A stretch of DNA of 22,433 nucleotides, taken from positions 1 to 22,433 of the IMG/VR virus record IMGVR_UViG_3300021964_000591; one strand, 5' to 3'. This DNA comes from a virus. The notes beneath the pieces are model-generated. The model was not told the DNA's origin, did no database searches, and saw only the letters and a program-made list of their open reading frames with translations. The translations under genes were made by a program, and so were the position numbers. Of this stretch, positions 12,598-19,726 are shown piece after piece; within the stretch, counting starts at the first letter, position 1, and the number at the start of each line of letters is the position of its first letter.

Positions 12598-13046
12598 TGG
12601 CAAAACCTCTGTCATTCAAAGATTTTATGGTAGTTGATTATCGTCCGGGTGAGGATGAACTAATTAATTACAGAGCAAAAAAGCGCCGCAATGGTGCTAT
12701 GCATGAAGAACAAGAAGAAACTTCTGAAGAACTTTCCATCCAAGGTAGACGTAAACTCGCACGGTCAATGAAACGTCGCAAGACTCGCTTGAAAATGGCG
12801 CGTAAAAGAGCACGTAAAAGATTGGCGACAAAAGCTACATTAATGAAGCGCGCTCGTCGAGGTGCTCGCTCAACTTTTGCCGACAAATTAGCTGGTAAGG
12901 GTATGAAGAAGAGTGATGTTTCTGTCGCAAAAAAGAAGCAGATTGAAAAGCGTTTGAAACAAGGTGGCTGGCAACAGCGCATTAAGATTATGCAAAGGCG
13001 TCTGTTGCCACAGAAACGCCGTCAGGAAATTCAAAGGAAGCGTTAA
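12597..13046 (+). CDS. Very basic internal-type protein
   Basis: 149 residues. N-terminal LSFKDFMVVDY (5-15) resembles the targeting peptides of its neighbours. An acidic patch (HEEQEETSEEL, 36-46) separates it from a C-terminal domain of about 100 residues in which almost half are Arg or Lys (RRKLARSMKRRKTRLKMARK). The cluster E44-E-L-S could be a processing site. Such a protein would bind and condense DNA inside the head, like internal proteins of T4. I recall similar sequences in cyanophages. The gene overlaps its neighbours by a few bases on each side. Confidence 0.72.
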   Translation: MAKPLSFKDFMVVDYRPGEDELINYRAKKRRNGAMHEEQEETSEELSIQGRRKLARSMKRRKTRLKMARKRARKRLATKATLMKRARRGARSTFADKLAGKGMKKSDVSVAKKKQIEKRLKQGGWQQRIKIMQRRLLPQKRRQEIQRKR

Positions 13047-14176
13047 TGATTAATTCTTTTAAGAATTATCTAGTAGAAGAAGAAAAAACAGTTTATTTTA
13101 CCTTTGGTAGAATGAACCCACCGACTATTGGTCATGAAAAATTAATGAATGCTTTGTCTTCAAAGTCTGGTAAGAATCCTTATCGCATTTATATTTCACA
13201 ATCACAGGATCCAAAGAAGAATCCACTCCAATTTGTAGATAAAGTTAAAGCAGCACGTAAGATGTTTCCTCGTCATGCTCGTCAGATCATGGCAGATAAG
13301 AAATTGCGCAATGCTTTGGAAATTTCAAGTAAATTATACGATGAAGGTTTCAAAAGAATCGTTATGGTTGTCGGATCTGATCGTATCAATGAATTTGAAG
13401 CTTTGTTGAAAAAGTATAATGGTCAAAAAGGTAGACACGGATTCTATAATTTTGAAAGAATCAATGTTATGTCTGCCGGTGATCGTGATCCAGATGCTGA
13501 AGGTGCAGCTGGAATGTCAGCTTCAAAGATGAGAAATGCTGCAAGTGATAATGACTTTACTGCATTTTCTCAAGGTCTTCCTAAGAATGTTTCGAACTCA
13601 GAAGCAAAAGATATTTTCAATAAAGTCCGTAAAGGAATGGGCTTAAAAGAAGAAAAAGAATTTAAGAATCATATACAGCTTGAGTCAGTATCAGAGCTCC
13701 GCGAATCTTACATTGGTGGTGAATTATTTGATGAAGGTGATGAAGTCGTAATCAAAGAAAATGGCATTGTCGGTAAGATTAAAGTACTTGGTTCGAATTA
13801 TGTGATTGTAGAATCAAAGGGTGAGACTTGGAGAAAATGGCTTACTGCAGTTGAGAAAGTCGATCCTTCGGTTGATTTATCATACGATATTGCACCACAC
13901 TCTCTTGGTAAACTTACCGAAGAAAAGGATGAGCGCAAAAAAGATTCACCTCAAGATCCGGATATTAAAGATCGAGCCGGCACTCAGCCAAAAGCATATT
14001 ACTCAGGCTTAAAGTCAAAGTCGACTAAAAAAGCTCGTGATAGACACTTCAAAAAATATTCAAAATATGATGATGACAATCCAGCTGCTTATAAGAAAGC
14101 ACCGGGTGATGCGACAGCAAAAACAAAGCCGAGTAAGCACACTAAGAAATTTAAGCAAATGTTTGGAGATGACTAA
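13046..14176 (+). CDS. Cytidylyltransferase-superfamily enzyme, probably packaged
   Basis: 376 residues. MINSFKNYLVEEEK is a targeting-like start. Then TFGRMNPPTIGH (19-30), with T27-x-G29-H30 as the nucleotide-binding motif, and GMSASKMR (156-163) as the SxxxxR motif: together diagnostic of the NMNAT/PPAT/CTP-transferase superfamily. FKNHIQLESVSELRE (207-220) looks like a second processing segment. A small beta-barrel of KOW type follows (GDEVVIKENG to 270) and a C-terminal Lys/Tyr/Asp-rich tail ending in KHTKKFKQMFGDD. The substrate is unknown; NMN, lipid heads or tRNA-like substrates are possible. An enzyme fused to a targeting peptide suggests delivery with the virion. Confidence 0.8.
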   Translation: MINSFKNYLVEEEKTVYFTFGRMNPPTIGHEKLMNALSSKSGKNPYRIYISQSQDPKKNPLQFVDKVKAARKMFPRHARQIMADKKLRNALEISSKLYDEGFKRIVMVVGSDRINEFEALLKKYNGQKGRHGFYNFERINVMSAGDRDPDAEGAAGMSASKMRNAASDNDFTAFSQGLPKNVSNSEAKDIFNKVRKGMGLKEEKEFKNHIQLESVSELRESYIGGELFDEGDEVVIKENGIVGKIKVLGSNYVIVESKGETWRKWLTAVEKVDPSVDLSYDIAPHSLGKLTEEKDERKKDSPQDPDIKDRAGTQPKAYYSGLKSKSTKKARDRHFKKYSKYDDDNPAAYKKAPGDATAKTKPSKHTKKFKQMFGDD

Positions 14177-14571
14177 TGGCTGACGATGGTGTACTCAATA
14201 AAGCGCAGCAAAAGATTCGCAATAATCGAATAAAAGCTGTCGCTATGAAAGTACGTAAAGATCGTAAAGCTATGGCAAAAAGAGATGCTAAAGAAATGGA
14301 ACGGAAAAATAAAATGAAATTCAAAGAGCATGTTCAAATTGAAGAAGATGCTACTGCGGGTTTAAAGAAGAAAGCCGAAAAATCTGGCATGCCATTGAGT
14401 ATTCTTCGGAAAGTATATAATCGTGGTGTAGCTGCATGGCGCACTGGCCACAGACCGGGAACAACTCCACAGCAGTGGGGTTTTGCTCGAGTCAATTCAT
14501 TTGTAACAAAGTCCTCAGGCACTTGGGGTAAAGCGGATAAAGATTTAGCAGCAAAGGTAAGAGGGAGTTAG
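14176..14571 (+). CDS. DUF5824-like protein with an internal processing-type segment
   Basis: 131 residues. A basic N-terminal helix (1-46), then MKFKEHVQIEED (47-58), like the targeting or cleavage segments of neighbours, then a compact domain GMPLSILRKVYNRGVAAWRT (71-90) and HRPGTTPQQWGFARVNSF (92-109) that matches a small phage domain I recall as DUF5824. Its function is not known. Met47 is an alternative start, though its ribosome site is weak. The domain begins soon after I55-E-E, so removal of the first 57 residues by the prohead protease would leave it intact. Confidence 0.75.
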   Translation: MADDGVLNKAQQKIRNNRIKAVAMKVRKDRKAMAKRDAKEMERKNKMKFKEHVQIEEDATAGLKKKAEKSGMPLSILRKVYNRGVAAWRTGHRPGTTPQQWGFARVNSFVTKSSGTWGKADKDLAAKVRGS

Positions 14572-14573
14572 AA

Positions 14574-14894
14574 ATGAAAACATTTTTTGAATTACGCGAA
14601 GAATTAGATGAGGGTATTATTAGTGGAATTGGAAAGGCTGTTAAAAAAGTGGCCTCACCTATCACTAATAGACTAACCAGATCTGGCCGAGCGGCTATAG
14701 CCCAGAAAAAAATCGATAAACATGATCGAAAACAAGATCAGAAGAATACACTTTCAACAGCAAAGTCCAAAGGAATTAGGAGTTTTGGTTTAACTCAAAA
14801 ATCTAGAGCAGCAAATGCTCAAAAGAAATTGGATAGAAGAGATAAAATTCAAAAGCAAAAAGATACTATAGCAAGGGCCCGGAGTTTAAAATGA
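14574..14894 (+). CDS. Small basic internal-type protein with a twofold repeat
   Basis: 106 residues. Starts MKTFFELREELDEG, very close to T4 internal-protein starts, with L11-D-E13 before G14 as a likely cleavage point. Two similar repeats follow: 38-66 (GRAAIAQKKIDKHDRKQDQK...) and 78-106 (SRAANAQKKLDRRDKIQKQK...), both basic helices. It would bind DNA inside the head after cleavage. No enzyme motif. A clear ribosome site (GAGGGAG) precedes it. Confidence 0.7.
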   Translation: MKTFFELREELDEGIISGIGKAVKKVASPITNRLTRSGRAAIAQKKIDKHDRKQDQKNTLSTAKSKGIRSFGLTQKSRAANAQKKLDRRDKIQKQKDTIARARSLK

Positions 14895-14997
14895 GTTTTT
14901 TAATCTAGCATATTTTGGCAGGGTCTGGCCAAATACAATTCTTTTCTTTAAATCAAGGCGGAGCAACAGGATAATAAACATTCAAAGGAACAATGAA
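14895..14997 (+). other. Gap within the late block
   Basis: About 100 bp with no ORF. TTTGGC (14914-14919) and GCCAAA (14928-14933) form a 6-bp hairpin followed by a T-rich stretch, which could be a weak terminator or an RNA-processing site. No late promoter box is visible. Confidence 0.3.
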
Positions 14998-16617
14998 ATG
15001 CCACTAAAAGTATCAGATGGAATGGGTGTGTGGATCGATGATTTTGCTAAATCAGATGCTCCACAATTCAAGGGTAAAAATAAAGAAGAGCGTCGTGAAA
15101 TGGCGATCGCTGCTTATATTGCCGCAAAGCGCGGTCCTCAGAAAGAGTCAGTCGAAGAAGCTCGAGCTCCAAAGATGACATACGCTCTTGTTGGTGCTAA
15201 AGATATGAAAATCTACTCAATGGGTAGTGATGAGCGAGACTTGAAGTTAGACAGGCGTTCTCTAGAAAAGCGATTTAAACAGCCTCTTAAGCTTGCTCGC
15301 CTCAAGACTGCACAAAGCATTGGTGACAAAGTTGATAAATCTCAAATCAAAGAGAATATCGAAGAAGCTACAAGCCGTGCCGATCTTGCTCGAGCAATGG
15401 CTGCATTCCAAAAGCGGGGTGGTAAAGTTAAGAAAGTTGCACCGGGCAAAGCTGCTGGTTATCATGGCAAAGATGATCCGGGTAAAGATGTGCACGGTAT
15501 AATGGGCCGGCCTGACACCAAAAAGATTGGTACTCGTAAGAAGGTCAAATCAATGGAAGCTTTTGAAGAGAACTATCAAGTTAATGAATCTATTGCAGAT
15601 CACGAAGACGCAGCCAATGCCCATCAAATGGCAGCCAATAGCGCAAAGCAAGATTTAAGAGCTAAAAAGGCTCATATGAGTGCAGCTTCTCATCATATGG
15701 ATGTAATCAAGCATTTAAATAAAGGAGACCGCGCGTCTGCAGCAATGTCTCACCGCGCTGCCAAATCTCAATCTAAAATTGCTCGTCGCCATGGAAATAA
15801 AATCTCTCATTCAGCTCATGCTGATACTCATGCTATTAGAACAGAAAGCTATAATGCTATTGACGAAGAAATGACTCGACAGAGTAAAACTCACCCCAAT
15901 CTTAAGATTGCTGTAGGTAAATCTGCACAATCTGTAAAAAGTACTAAAGCTCGGATGGATAAGAGAAAAGCAGACAAGCAAGGCACACCCTTAGCAGCTA
16001 GTACAGTTCTTGGTGAATTGTCTCCAGAAACAGTAAAAGGATATAAGAAAGCTGCTAGTAAAAGTAATTACAGCGCTGCTCAACAGTATGCTCGTGTTGC
16101 TGCATCACCTACCTCGAGAAAATATAAGAATAAAGAGATGGATCGTTTGGATAACATTGGAAGAAAGCGTAAGGCAGGTTTAGCTATGGCAGATAAGAAA
16201 TCCGTTGGTGAATCTGTTAATGAAGAAATGATGTTTAAAGTTTCTGTCGACGGTTTGCCACCGATGATCATGCTTGGTCGTTCTCCCGGTGATATTAAAG
16301 GACAGCTTCGTAAGATTGTTAAACAGCCTTCAATGATTACAGATGTCGAAAGAATGACAAAAGCTGATGTAAGAAAGCGTTATCGGGATATGGCTAAAGG
16401 TGATGAGTCTATCGATGAAGCAAGGGTCCTTGGCGGAGCAAGGGAAATCGATACAAAAGCTATGTCGGCATACATGAAATACGCTAAAGCGAAAAAGATA
16501 GATGACGACAGCATCCGCATGACAGTTGATAACCCAAACCATCCTGAATCAAAACGGATGATGAGAAATAAAAATTTTGCAACAGCACTTAAAATGTATA
16601 AGGCAGCAATCAAATGA
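14998..16617 (+). CDS. Mosaic late protein with several predicted prohead-protease sites
   Basis: 539 residues. The N-terminal module (VSDGMGVWIDDFAKSDAPQF and ERREMAIAAYIAAK, to 50) recurs in marine phages as I recall. Linkers of form (S/N)-(I/V)-x-E before A or E occur at V52-E-E54/A55, I121-E-E123/A124, I288-D-E290/E291, V407-N-E409/E410 and I472-D-E474/A475. Between them lie different small modules: a His/Ala-rich one (200-270), ELSPETVKGYKKA (340-352) and MFKVSVDGLPPMIMLGRSPG (412-431). Most are basic. I infer a polyprotein of internal peptides, cut in the head. It starts with AAAGGAACA; an untranslated gap of about 100 bp precedes it. Confidence 0.72.
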   Translation: MPLKVSDGMGVWIDDFAKSDAPQFKGKNKEERREMAIAAYIAAKRGPQKESVEEARAPKMTYALVGAKDMKIYSMGSDERDLKLDRRSLEKRFKQPLKLARLKTAQSIGDKVDKSQIKENIEEATSRADLARAMAAFQKRGGKVKKVAPGKAAGYHGKDDPGKDVHGIMGRPDTKKIGTRKKVKSMEAFEENYQVNESIADHEDAANAHQMAANSAKQDLRAKKAHMSAASHHMDVIKHLNKGDRASAAMSHRAAKSQSKIARRHGNKISHSAHADTHAIRTESYNAIDEEMTRQSKTHPNLKIAVGKSAQSVKSTKARMDKRKADKQGTPLAASTVLGELSPETVKGYKKAASKSNYSAAQQYARVAASPTSRKYKNKEMDRLDNIGRKRKAGLAMADKKSVGESVNEEMMFKVSVDGLPPMIMLGRSPGDIKGQLRKIVKQPSMITDVERMTKADVRKRYRDMAKGDESIDEARVLGGAREIDTKAMSAYMKYAKAKKIDDDSIRMTVDNPNHPESKRMMRNKNFATALKMYKAAIK

Positions 16618-16943
16618 AAAAGCTTACAGAATTTCGCGCACCAGACTTCGGCACTGACGAAGCAAAGAAAAAAGCTATGGAGATGACTCCTGGGCAAATG
16701 GAACAGGCCGAAAAAGATCCCGGTGAATATGATGAAGAAGGTTCTATGATGAAGGACCAGCTTGACATCGTGATGGATGCTGCTGACGATATTTATGATA
16801 TGGTAGATGATGAAGAGAATTTGCCAGAATGGTGTCAGAATAAGATTACAAAAGCTGCAGATTATATCGATTCTGTTCGTGATTATTTGATGTCTCAAAA
16901 AACAGACAATGATGATGACGATGATGAGGAAGACGATGATTAA
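16614..16943 (+). CDS. Acidic late protein with short targeting-like start
   Basis: 109 residues. MKKLTEFRAPDFG is a short version of the targeting-type start. A helical core with LPEWCQNKITKAADYIDSV (70-88) is a motif I recall from internal-type proteins of marine T4-like phages. The end is a run of Asp/Glu (DNDDDDDEEDDD). The acidic tail could offset the basic neighbours during head assembly. It overlaps the preceding stop (ATGA). Confidence 0.72.
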   Translation: MKKLTEFRAPDFGTDEAKKKAMEMTPGQMEQAEKDPGEYDEEGSMMKDQLDIVMDAADDIYDMVDDEENLPEWCQNKITKAADYIDSVRDYLMSQKTDNDDDDDEEDDD

Positions 16944-17163
16944 TTTTAAATCTTTTTGTGAAGGATCAGAAACTTGGGAAGCTGGCTATAAACGGCGTGT
17001 AGTCAAGACAACTAAGCCTGAGCATAAGGATAAAGGCTACAATTGGCGCATTAAAGGTAAGGATAAAGCTCACCTTTCAATTAAGTTATATAAAGAAAAA
17101 CCATCACAATCAGAGTTTAATAAACAAATGAAAAGGGTCGCAGGACATGAGTTCGGTGGATAA
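16936..17163 (+). CDS. Small basic internal-type protein
   Basis: 75 residues starting MINFKSFCEGSETWEAGYKR, with the targeting-like pattern M-x-x-F-x-x-F-x-E. The start at 16936 is preferred to an upstream in-frame ATG at 16909 because GAGGAAG lies before it and the upstream codons only read the Asp-rich tail of the preceding gene in another frame. The rest is basic (KRRVVKTTKPEHKDKGYNWR). It overlaps both neighbours. Confidence 0.65.
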   Translation: MINFKSFCEGSETWEAGYKRRVVKTTKPEHKDKGYNWRIKGKDKAHLSIKLYKEKPSQSEFNKQMKRVAGHEFGG

Positions 17164-17512
17164 ATTTAAAAACCATGTAGCCGAAGAGATCGATCGCAAA
17201 TGCGAATGCGAAGACTTGTATGAAGATCTTGAGATTACTGAAGCTGAATATCAAGGTAAGAGTGTAAAGCTCAATGATCCTATTCGTACAAGCGAAAACC
17301 CAAACAAAAAGTTTAAGGTATACGTCAAAGGACCGAAAGGAAATGTAGTGGTTGTTCGTTTCGGTGATCCAAACATGGAAATCAAAAGAGATGATCCTGC
17401 TCGACGGAAATCGTTTAGAGCACGTCATGGCTGTGATAGTCCAGGGCCAAAATGGAAAGCAAAATACTGGTCTTGTTATCAGTGGAGAGCAAGCGCAAAG
17501 GTCGATAATTAA
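17147..17512 (+). CDS. Conserved marine-phage domain behind a removable leader
   Basis: 121 residues. MSSVDKFKNHVAEEI is a targeting-like start; I30-T-E32/A33 fits the T4 gp21 site (I/L)-x-E/A, and the conserved domain starts there: AEYQGKSVKLNDPIRTSENP, KFKVYVKGPKGNVVVVRFGD and KSFRARHGCDSPGPKWKAKY, ending SCYQWRAS. I recall this domain as a separate protein in many marine phages, without known function. The leader also has C19 and C21. Cleavage after E32 would free an 89-residue product with a basic RARHGC region that could bind nucleic acid or metal. Confidence 0.78.
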   Translation: MSSVDKFKNHVAEEIDRKCECEDLYEDLEITEAEYQGKSVKLNDPIRTSENPNKKFKVYVKGPKGNVVVVRFGDPNMEIKRDDPARRKSFRARHGCDSPGPKWKAKYWSCYQWRASAKVDN

Positions 17513-17760
17513 TGAAAACTTTAGACGAACTTTCATTCTCAAAACGTTGGAAAGCTGGTATAGAACGTGCGAAACGTGGGCCAAGTAAAAAAGTAGTTCC
17601 GACTATCTTTCGGACAACAGGAAAAAAGGCAAAGGATCTGCAGAAAAAAGTTCCCGCACCATCTGGACCAAGTGCAGATTATGCAAGATATTCAGATCAA
17701 AAGAAAAGATCAGGCGGAAAACCTATGCCTTTCAATACGTGGGTAAAAACTTATGGCTGA
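17512..17760 (+). CDS. Small basic late protein
   Basis: 82 residues starting MKTLDELSFSKRWKAGIERA. MKTLDEL is a short targeting-like start; the rest is rich in Lys, Pro and Ser and likely flexible, ending in PMPFNTWVKTYG. It overlaps the stop before it and the start after it. No family recognised; an internal head protein is likely by context. Confidence 0.68.
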   Translation: MKTLDELSFSKRWKAGIERAKRGPSKKVVPTIFRTTGKKAKDLQKKVPAPSGPSADYARYSDQKKRSGGKPMPFNTWVKTYG

Positions 17761-18028
17761 TACAACCAATCATAGACTCGATCGAATCGAAGAAAAATTA
17801 GATAAACTGGCAACGGCTATGGTATCTATTGCTCGTGCTGAGGAAAAGATTGCATCAATGCAAGAATTTCAACACAATCAAATTGAACGTGTGAATAGAT
17901 TGTCTGTAAAATTAGATGATATTGAAAAAAAAGTAGATGATAATCATAGGACTGTCTGTCTTATAAATAAGTTAGTATATGCTGCGATAATAGCAGCAGT
18001 GGGGGCGTATGTGGCTCAATGGATTTAA
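17753..18028 (+). CDS. Coiled-coil protein with C-terminal membrane helix (XhlA-like)
   Basis: 91 residues starting MADTTNHRLDRIEEKLDKLA. Heptads run from about 7 to 66, then NKLVYAAIIAAVGAYVAQWI (72-91) forms a membrane helix at the very end. This layout, coiled coil and then tail anchor, matches the XhlA/holin-associated family. It might be part of the lysis system or a tail-anchored regulator. No basic tag at its start, unlike its neighbours. Function not proven. Confidence 0.7.
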   Translation: MADTTNHRLDRIEEKLDKLATAMVSIARAEEKIASMQEFQHNQIERVNRLSVKLDDIEKKVDDNHRTVCLINKLVYAAIIAAVGAYVAQWI

Positions 18029-18040
18029 ACGGAGAAAAAA

Positions 18041-19000
18041 ATGAAAACTTTAATTGAAAGTGCGAGGGCCACACTTGAAGAAATGGCTCAAGAAAAACTC
18101 GATGAAGGTCGGATGGATAGAACAATTTCTAGGCATGCTAATGCGATGAAAATACATAAAGCGCAATTCAAAAAAACTGGCGATCCAAAACATATGAATG
18201 CTTTCAGAGATGCTAAGAAAAGACATGACACTGCTGTTCAAAAACAGGGGCATAGCGAGAGTTTGGAAGATAAGATTTATGCTGACGTTAAAACAATTCA
18301 AGCTCTTATGCCAAAGAAAGAAAGCTTTGAAGAAATGGCTCAAGAAAAACTCGATGAAGGTCGGATGAAAGAACTTCATGGGTATATGGAAAAAGGAATG
18401 TCTGCAAAAGACATTGCTAAAAAGATGAGGCTCGATGTTAAAACAATTCAAGCTCTTATGCCAAAGAAAGAAGACGTCGAAGAAGCAATGGATCCAGTAG
18501 ATCCAAAGGCTGTCAAAAAAGATTTTAAAGATCGTAAAGACAAAGACATTGACAATGATGGTGATGTCGACGATTCCGACGAATATCTTCATAAAAAGCG
18601 TAAAGCTATTTCAAAATCAAAGAATAAAGAAGATGAGCCTGAAGGCGAAAAAGGTGAGACCGCAACAATGAACCCGAAAAAAGAACAGAAAGAATCTACT
18701 ATTCGTAATCGCTTAATGTCAATCTGGGAAGATGCTGCTGGCGCTAAGCGTAATAAAGATCAGAATCGTGATGAGCAACCAACTGATCGTAATGCTTCTG
18801 CAAAGAAGATGAAAGATGGCCATCCTGTTGATACTACAAGCAAGCTTACTGATTATGATGAGCTTGGCCATGATGATGCATCAAAAGCTGGTAGAGCTGG
18901 TCCATCTTCAAAGACTCGTACGAATGATTCCGAAATCGGCGATAAGAAAATTCTTAATAAAATTGCAAGTGCATACAAAGGAATGAAAAATGGCGATTAA
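18041..19000 (+). CDS. Mosaic internal-type protein with repeats, a turn-helix motif and an EF-hand-like loop
   Basis: 319 residues. Starts MKTLIESARATLEEMAQEKL. Residues 13-25 (EEMAQEKLDEGRM) recur exactly at 97-109, and 82-94 (DVKTIQALMPKKE) recur at 132-144. K-L-D-E/G fits the protease pattern. GYMEKGMSAKDIAKKMRLDV (114-133) resembles a helix-turn-helix. D169-I-D-N-D-G-D-V-D-D-S-D-E181 fits an EF-hand or dockerin calcium loop and continues EYLHKKRKA. The C-terminal half is polar and flexible (Lys, Asp, Gly). I infer cleavage in the prohead into separate peptides. The exact function is unknown. Confidence 0.7.
   Translation: MKTLIESARATLEEMAQEKLDEGRMDRTISRHANAMKIHKAQFKKTGDPKHMNAFRDAKKRHDTAVQKQGHSESLEDKIYADVKTIQALMPKKESFEEMAQEKLDEGRMKELHGYMEKGMSAKDIAKKMRLDVKTIQALMPKKEDVEEAMDPVDPKAVKKDFKDRKDKDIDNDGDVDDSDEYLHKKRKAISKSKNKEDEPEGEKGETATMNPKKEQKESTIRNRLMSIWEDAAGAKRNKDQNRDEQPTDRNASAKKMKDGHPVDTTSKLTDYDELGHDDASKAGRAGPSSKTRTNDSEIGDKKILNKIASAYKGMKNGD
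18075..18115 (+). repeat. 41-bp exact direct repeat, copy 1 (copy 2 at 18327-18367)
   Basis: TTGAAGAAATGGCTCAAGAA begins both copies, and all 41 bp are identical. It encodes (L/F)EEMAQEKLDEGRM twice. Identity at the DNA level suggests a recent duplication or gene conversion. Confidence 0.9.
18287..18322 (+). repeat. 36-bp exact direct repeat, copy 1 (copy 2 at 18437-18472)
   Basis: GTTAAAACAATTCAAGCTCT begins both copies; 36 bp are identical. Together with the 41-bp repeat the order is A-B-A-B, with 102 bp more between A and B in the first unit. Confidence 0.9.
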
Positions 19001-19343
19001 AGCTCCAGGATGGTGTAGTAACGCAATCCCTACTATACGTGGTTGGGAAGACCCAAACACCGGTGAACTTTTTAAATCTTGTGCACATACACAAGCTCAA
19101 ATTGATGAATTTAACGGAGTTAGTAAGAATGCTGCTAAACCAAAGAAAACCGTTAAAGCAATGGAAGAAGCTCAAATGGAAGACACTGTACAACAATTAA
19201 ATGAAGCACCAGCAAATGGCAAATCTTTAGAAGAAATGAATAAACTTGAGCTTGAAGCTTTTGGTCGCCAGCATGGAATTGAACTAGATCGTAGAGAGAA
19301 GAAATCATCTTTGCTAGGACAAGTAAAAAACCTATTTAGCTAA
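18990..19343 (+). CDS. Late protein with C-terminal HeH/SAP-like domain
   Basis: 117 residues. N-terminal APGWCSNAIPTIRGWEDPNT (5-24) and GELFKSC form a conserved module known to me from cyanophage ORFs. A polar linker follows. The end, LEEMNKLELEAFGRQHGIEL then DRREKKSSLL (80-109), resembles the helix-extension-helix (HeH, LEM-like) or SAP fold, used for DNA binding in phage head and tail proteins. The gene overlaps the preceding one by 11 bp. Likely late, in virion or DNA handling. Confidence 0.72.
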   Translation: MAIKAPGWCSNAIPTIRGWEDPNTGELFKSCAHTQAQIDEFNGVSKNAAKPKKTVKAMEEAQMEDTVQQLNEAPANGKSLEEMNKLELEAFGRQHGIELDRREKKSSLLGQVKNLFS

Positions 19344-19357
19344 TAATAAATAGCTTT

Positions 19358-19726
19358 ATGATGATATTCGATGAACTCACTGAACAGAATGTTCTACTCT
19401 ATGCTGCAAAGCATTATTATAAACCTCAGTTCTCTGATATTGAAGAGTTCTATGAGGATTTGAAAAGATTTAAATATATTAAGAGACTGCTTAATCGCTA
19501 TCTTGAACAGGGTGAACTGGGCGAAAGATTAATACTCAATCACTTGATTGTAATATTCAACTCTTTCGGCATTGAAGCAGGCCTGAATATTTTAGATCTG
19601 AAACTTAATGATAATCACTGGCCTGTTATAAAGCCGTTTTTAGTATATTTAAAATACATTAAAGACGATCAATATACAGGAATAGCAATGGACCAAAAGG
19701 CCGTTGCCGTATTAAGGAAAATATAA
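19358..19726 (+). CDS. Conserved T4-like marine-phage protein of unknown function
   Basis: 122 residues starting MMIFDELTEQNVLLYAAKHY. The sequence FYEDLKRFKYIKRLLNRYLE and GERLILNHLIVIFNSFGIEA, then KPFLVYLKYI and a final VLRKI, is one I recall nearly unchanged in many cyanophages and SAR11-type myophages, always next to the following gene. All helical, no membrane segment. A role linked to DNA or head assembly is plausible. No clear ribosome site is seen; ATG 19358 or 19361 may be the start. Confidence 0.8.
   Translation: MMIFDELTEQNVLLYAAKHYYKPQFSDIEEFYEDLKRFKYIKRLLNRYLEQGELGERLILNHLIVIFNSFGIEAGLNILDLKLNDNHWPVIKPFLVYLKYIKDDQYTGIAMDQKAVAVLRKI

Noticed and set aside
12668-12982. Minus-strand ORF of 104 residues
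   Set aside because: Antisense of the Arg/Lys-rich gene, giving an artificial Ala/Phe/Leu-rich peptide.
18075-18472. CRISPR-like repeats
   Set aside because: Only two copies each of two repeats, in frame within a coding gene; no array.
16380-18592. Long minus-strand ORFs (172, 155 and 180 residues at 16380, 17117 and 18050)
   Set aside because: They lie opposite well-packed plus-strand late genes, lack ribosome sites and have the Phe/Ile-rich look of reversed Lys/Glu-rich coding sequence.
19345-19352. AATAAATA as a late promoter
   Set aside because: One mismatch to TATAAATA, and transcription would begin at or after the ATG at 19358.
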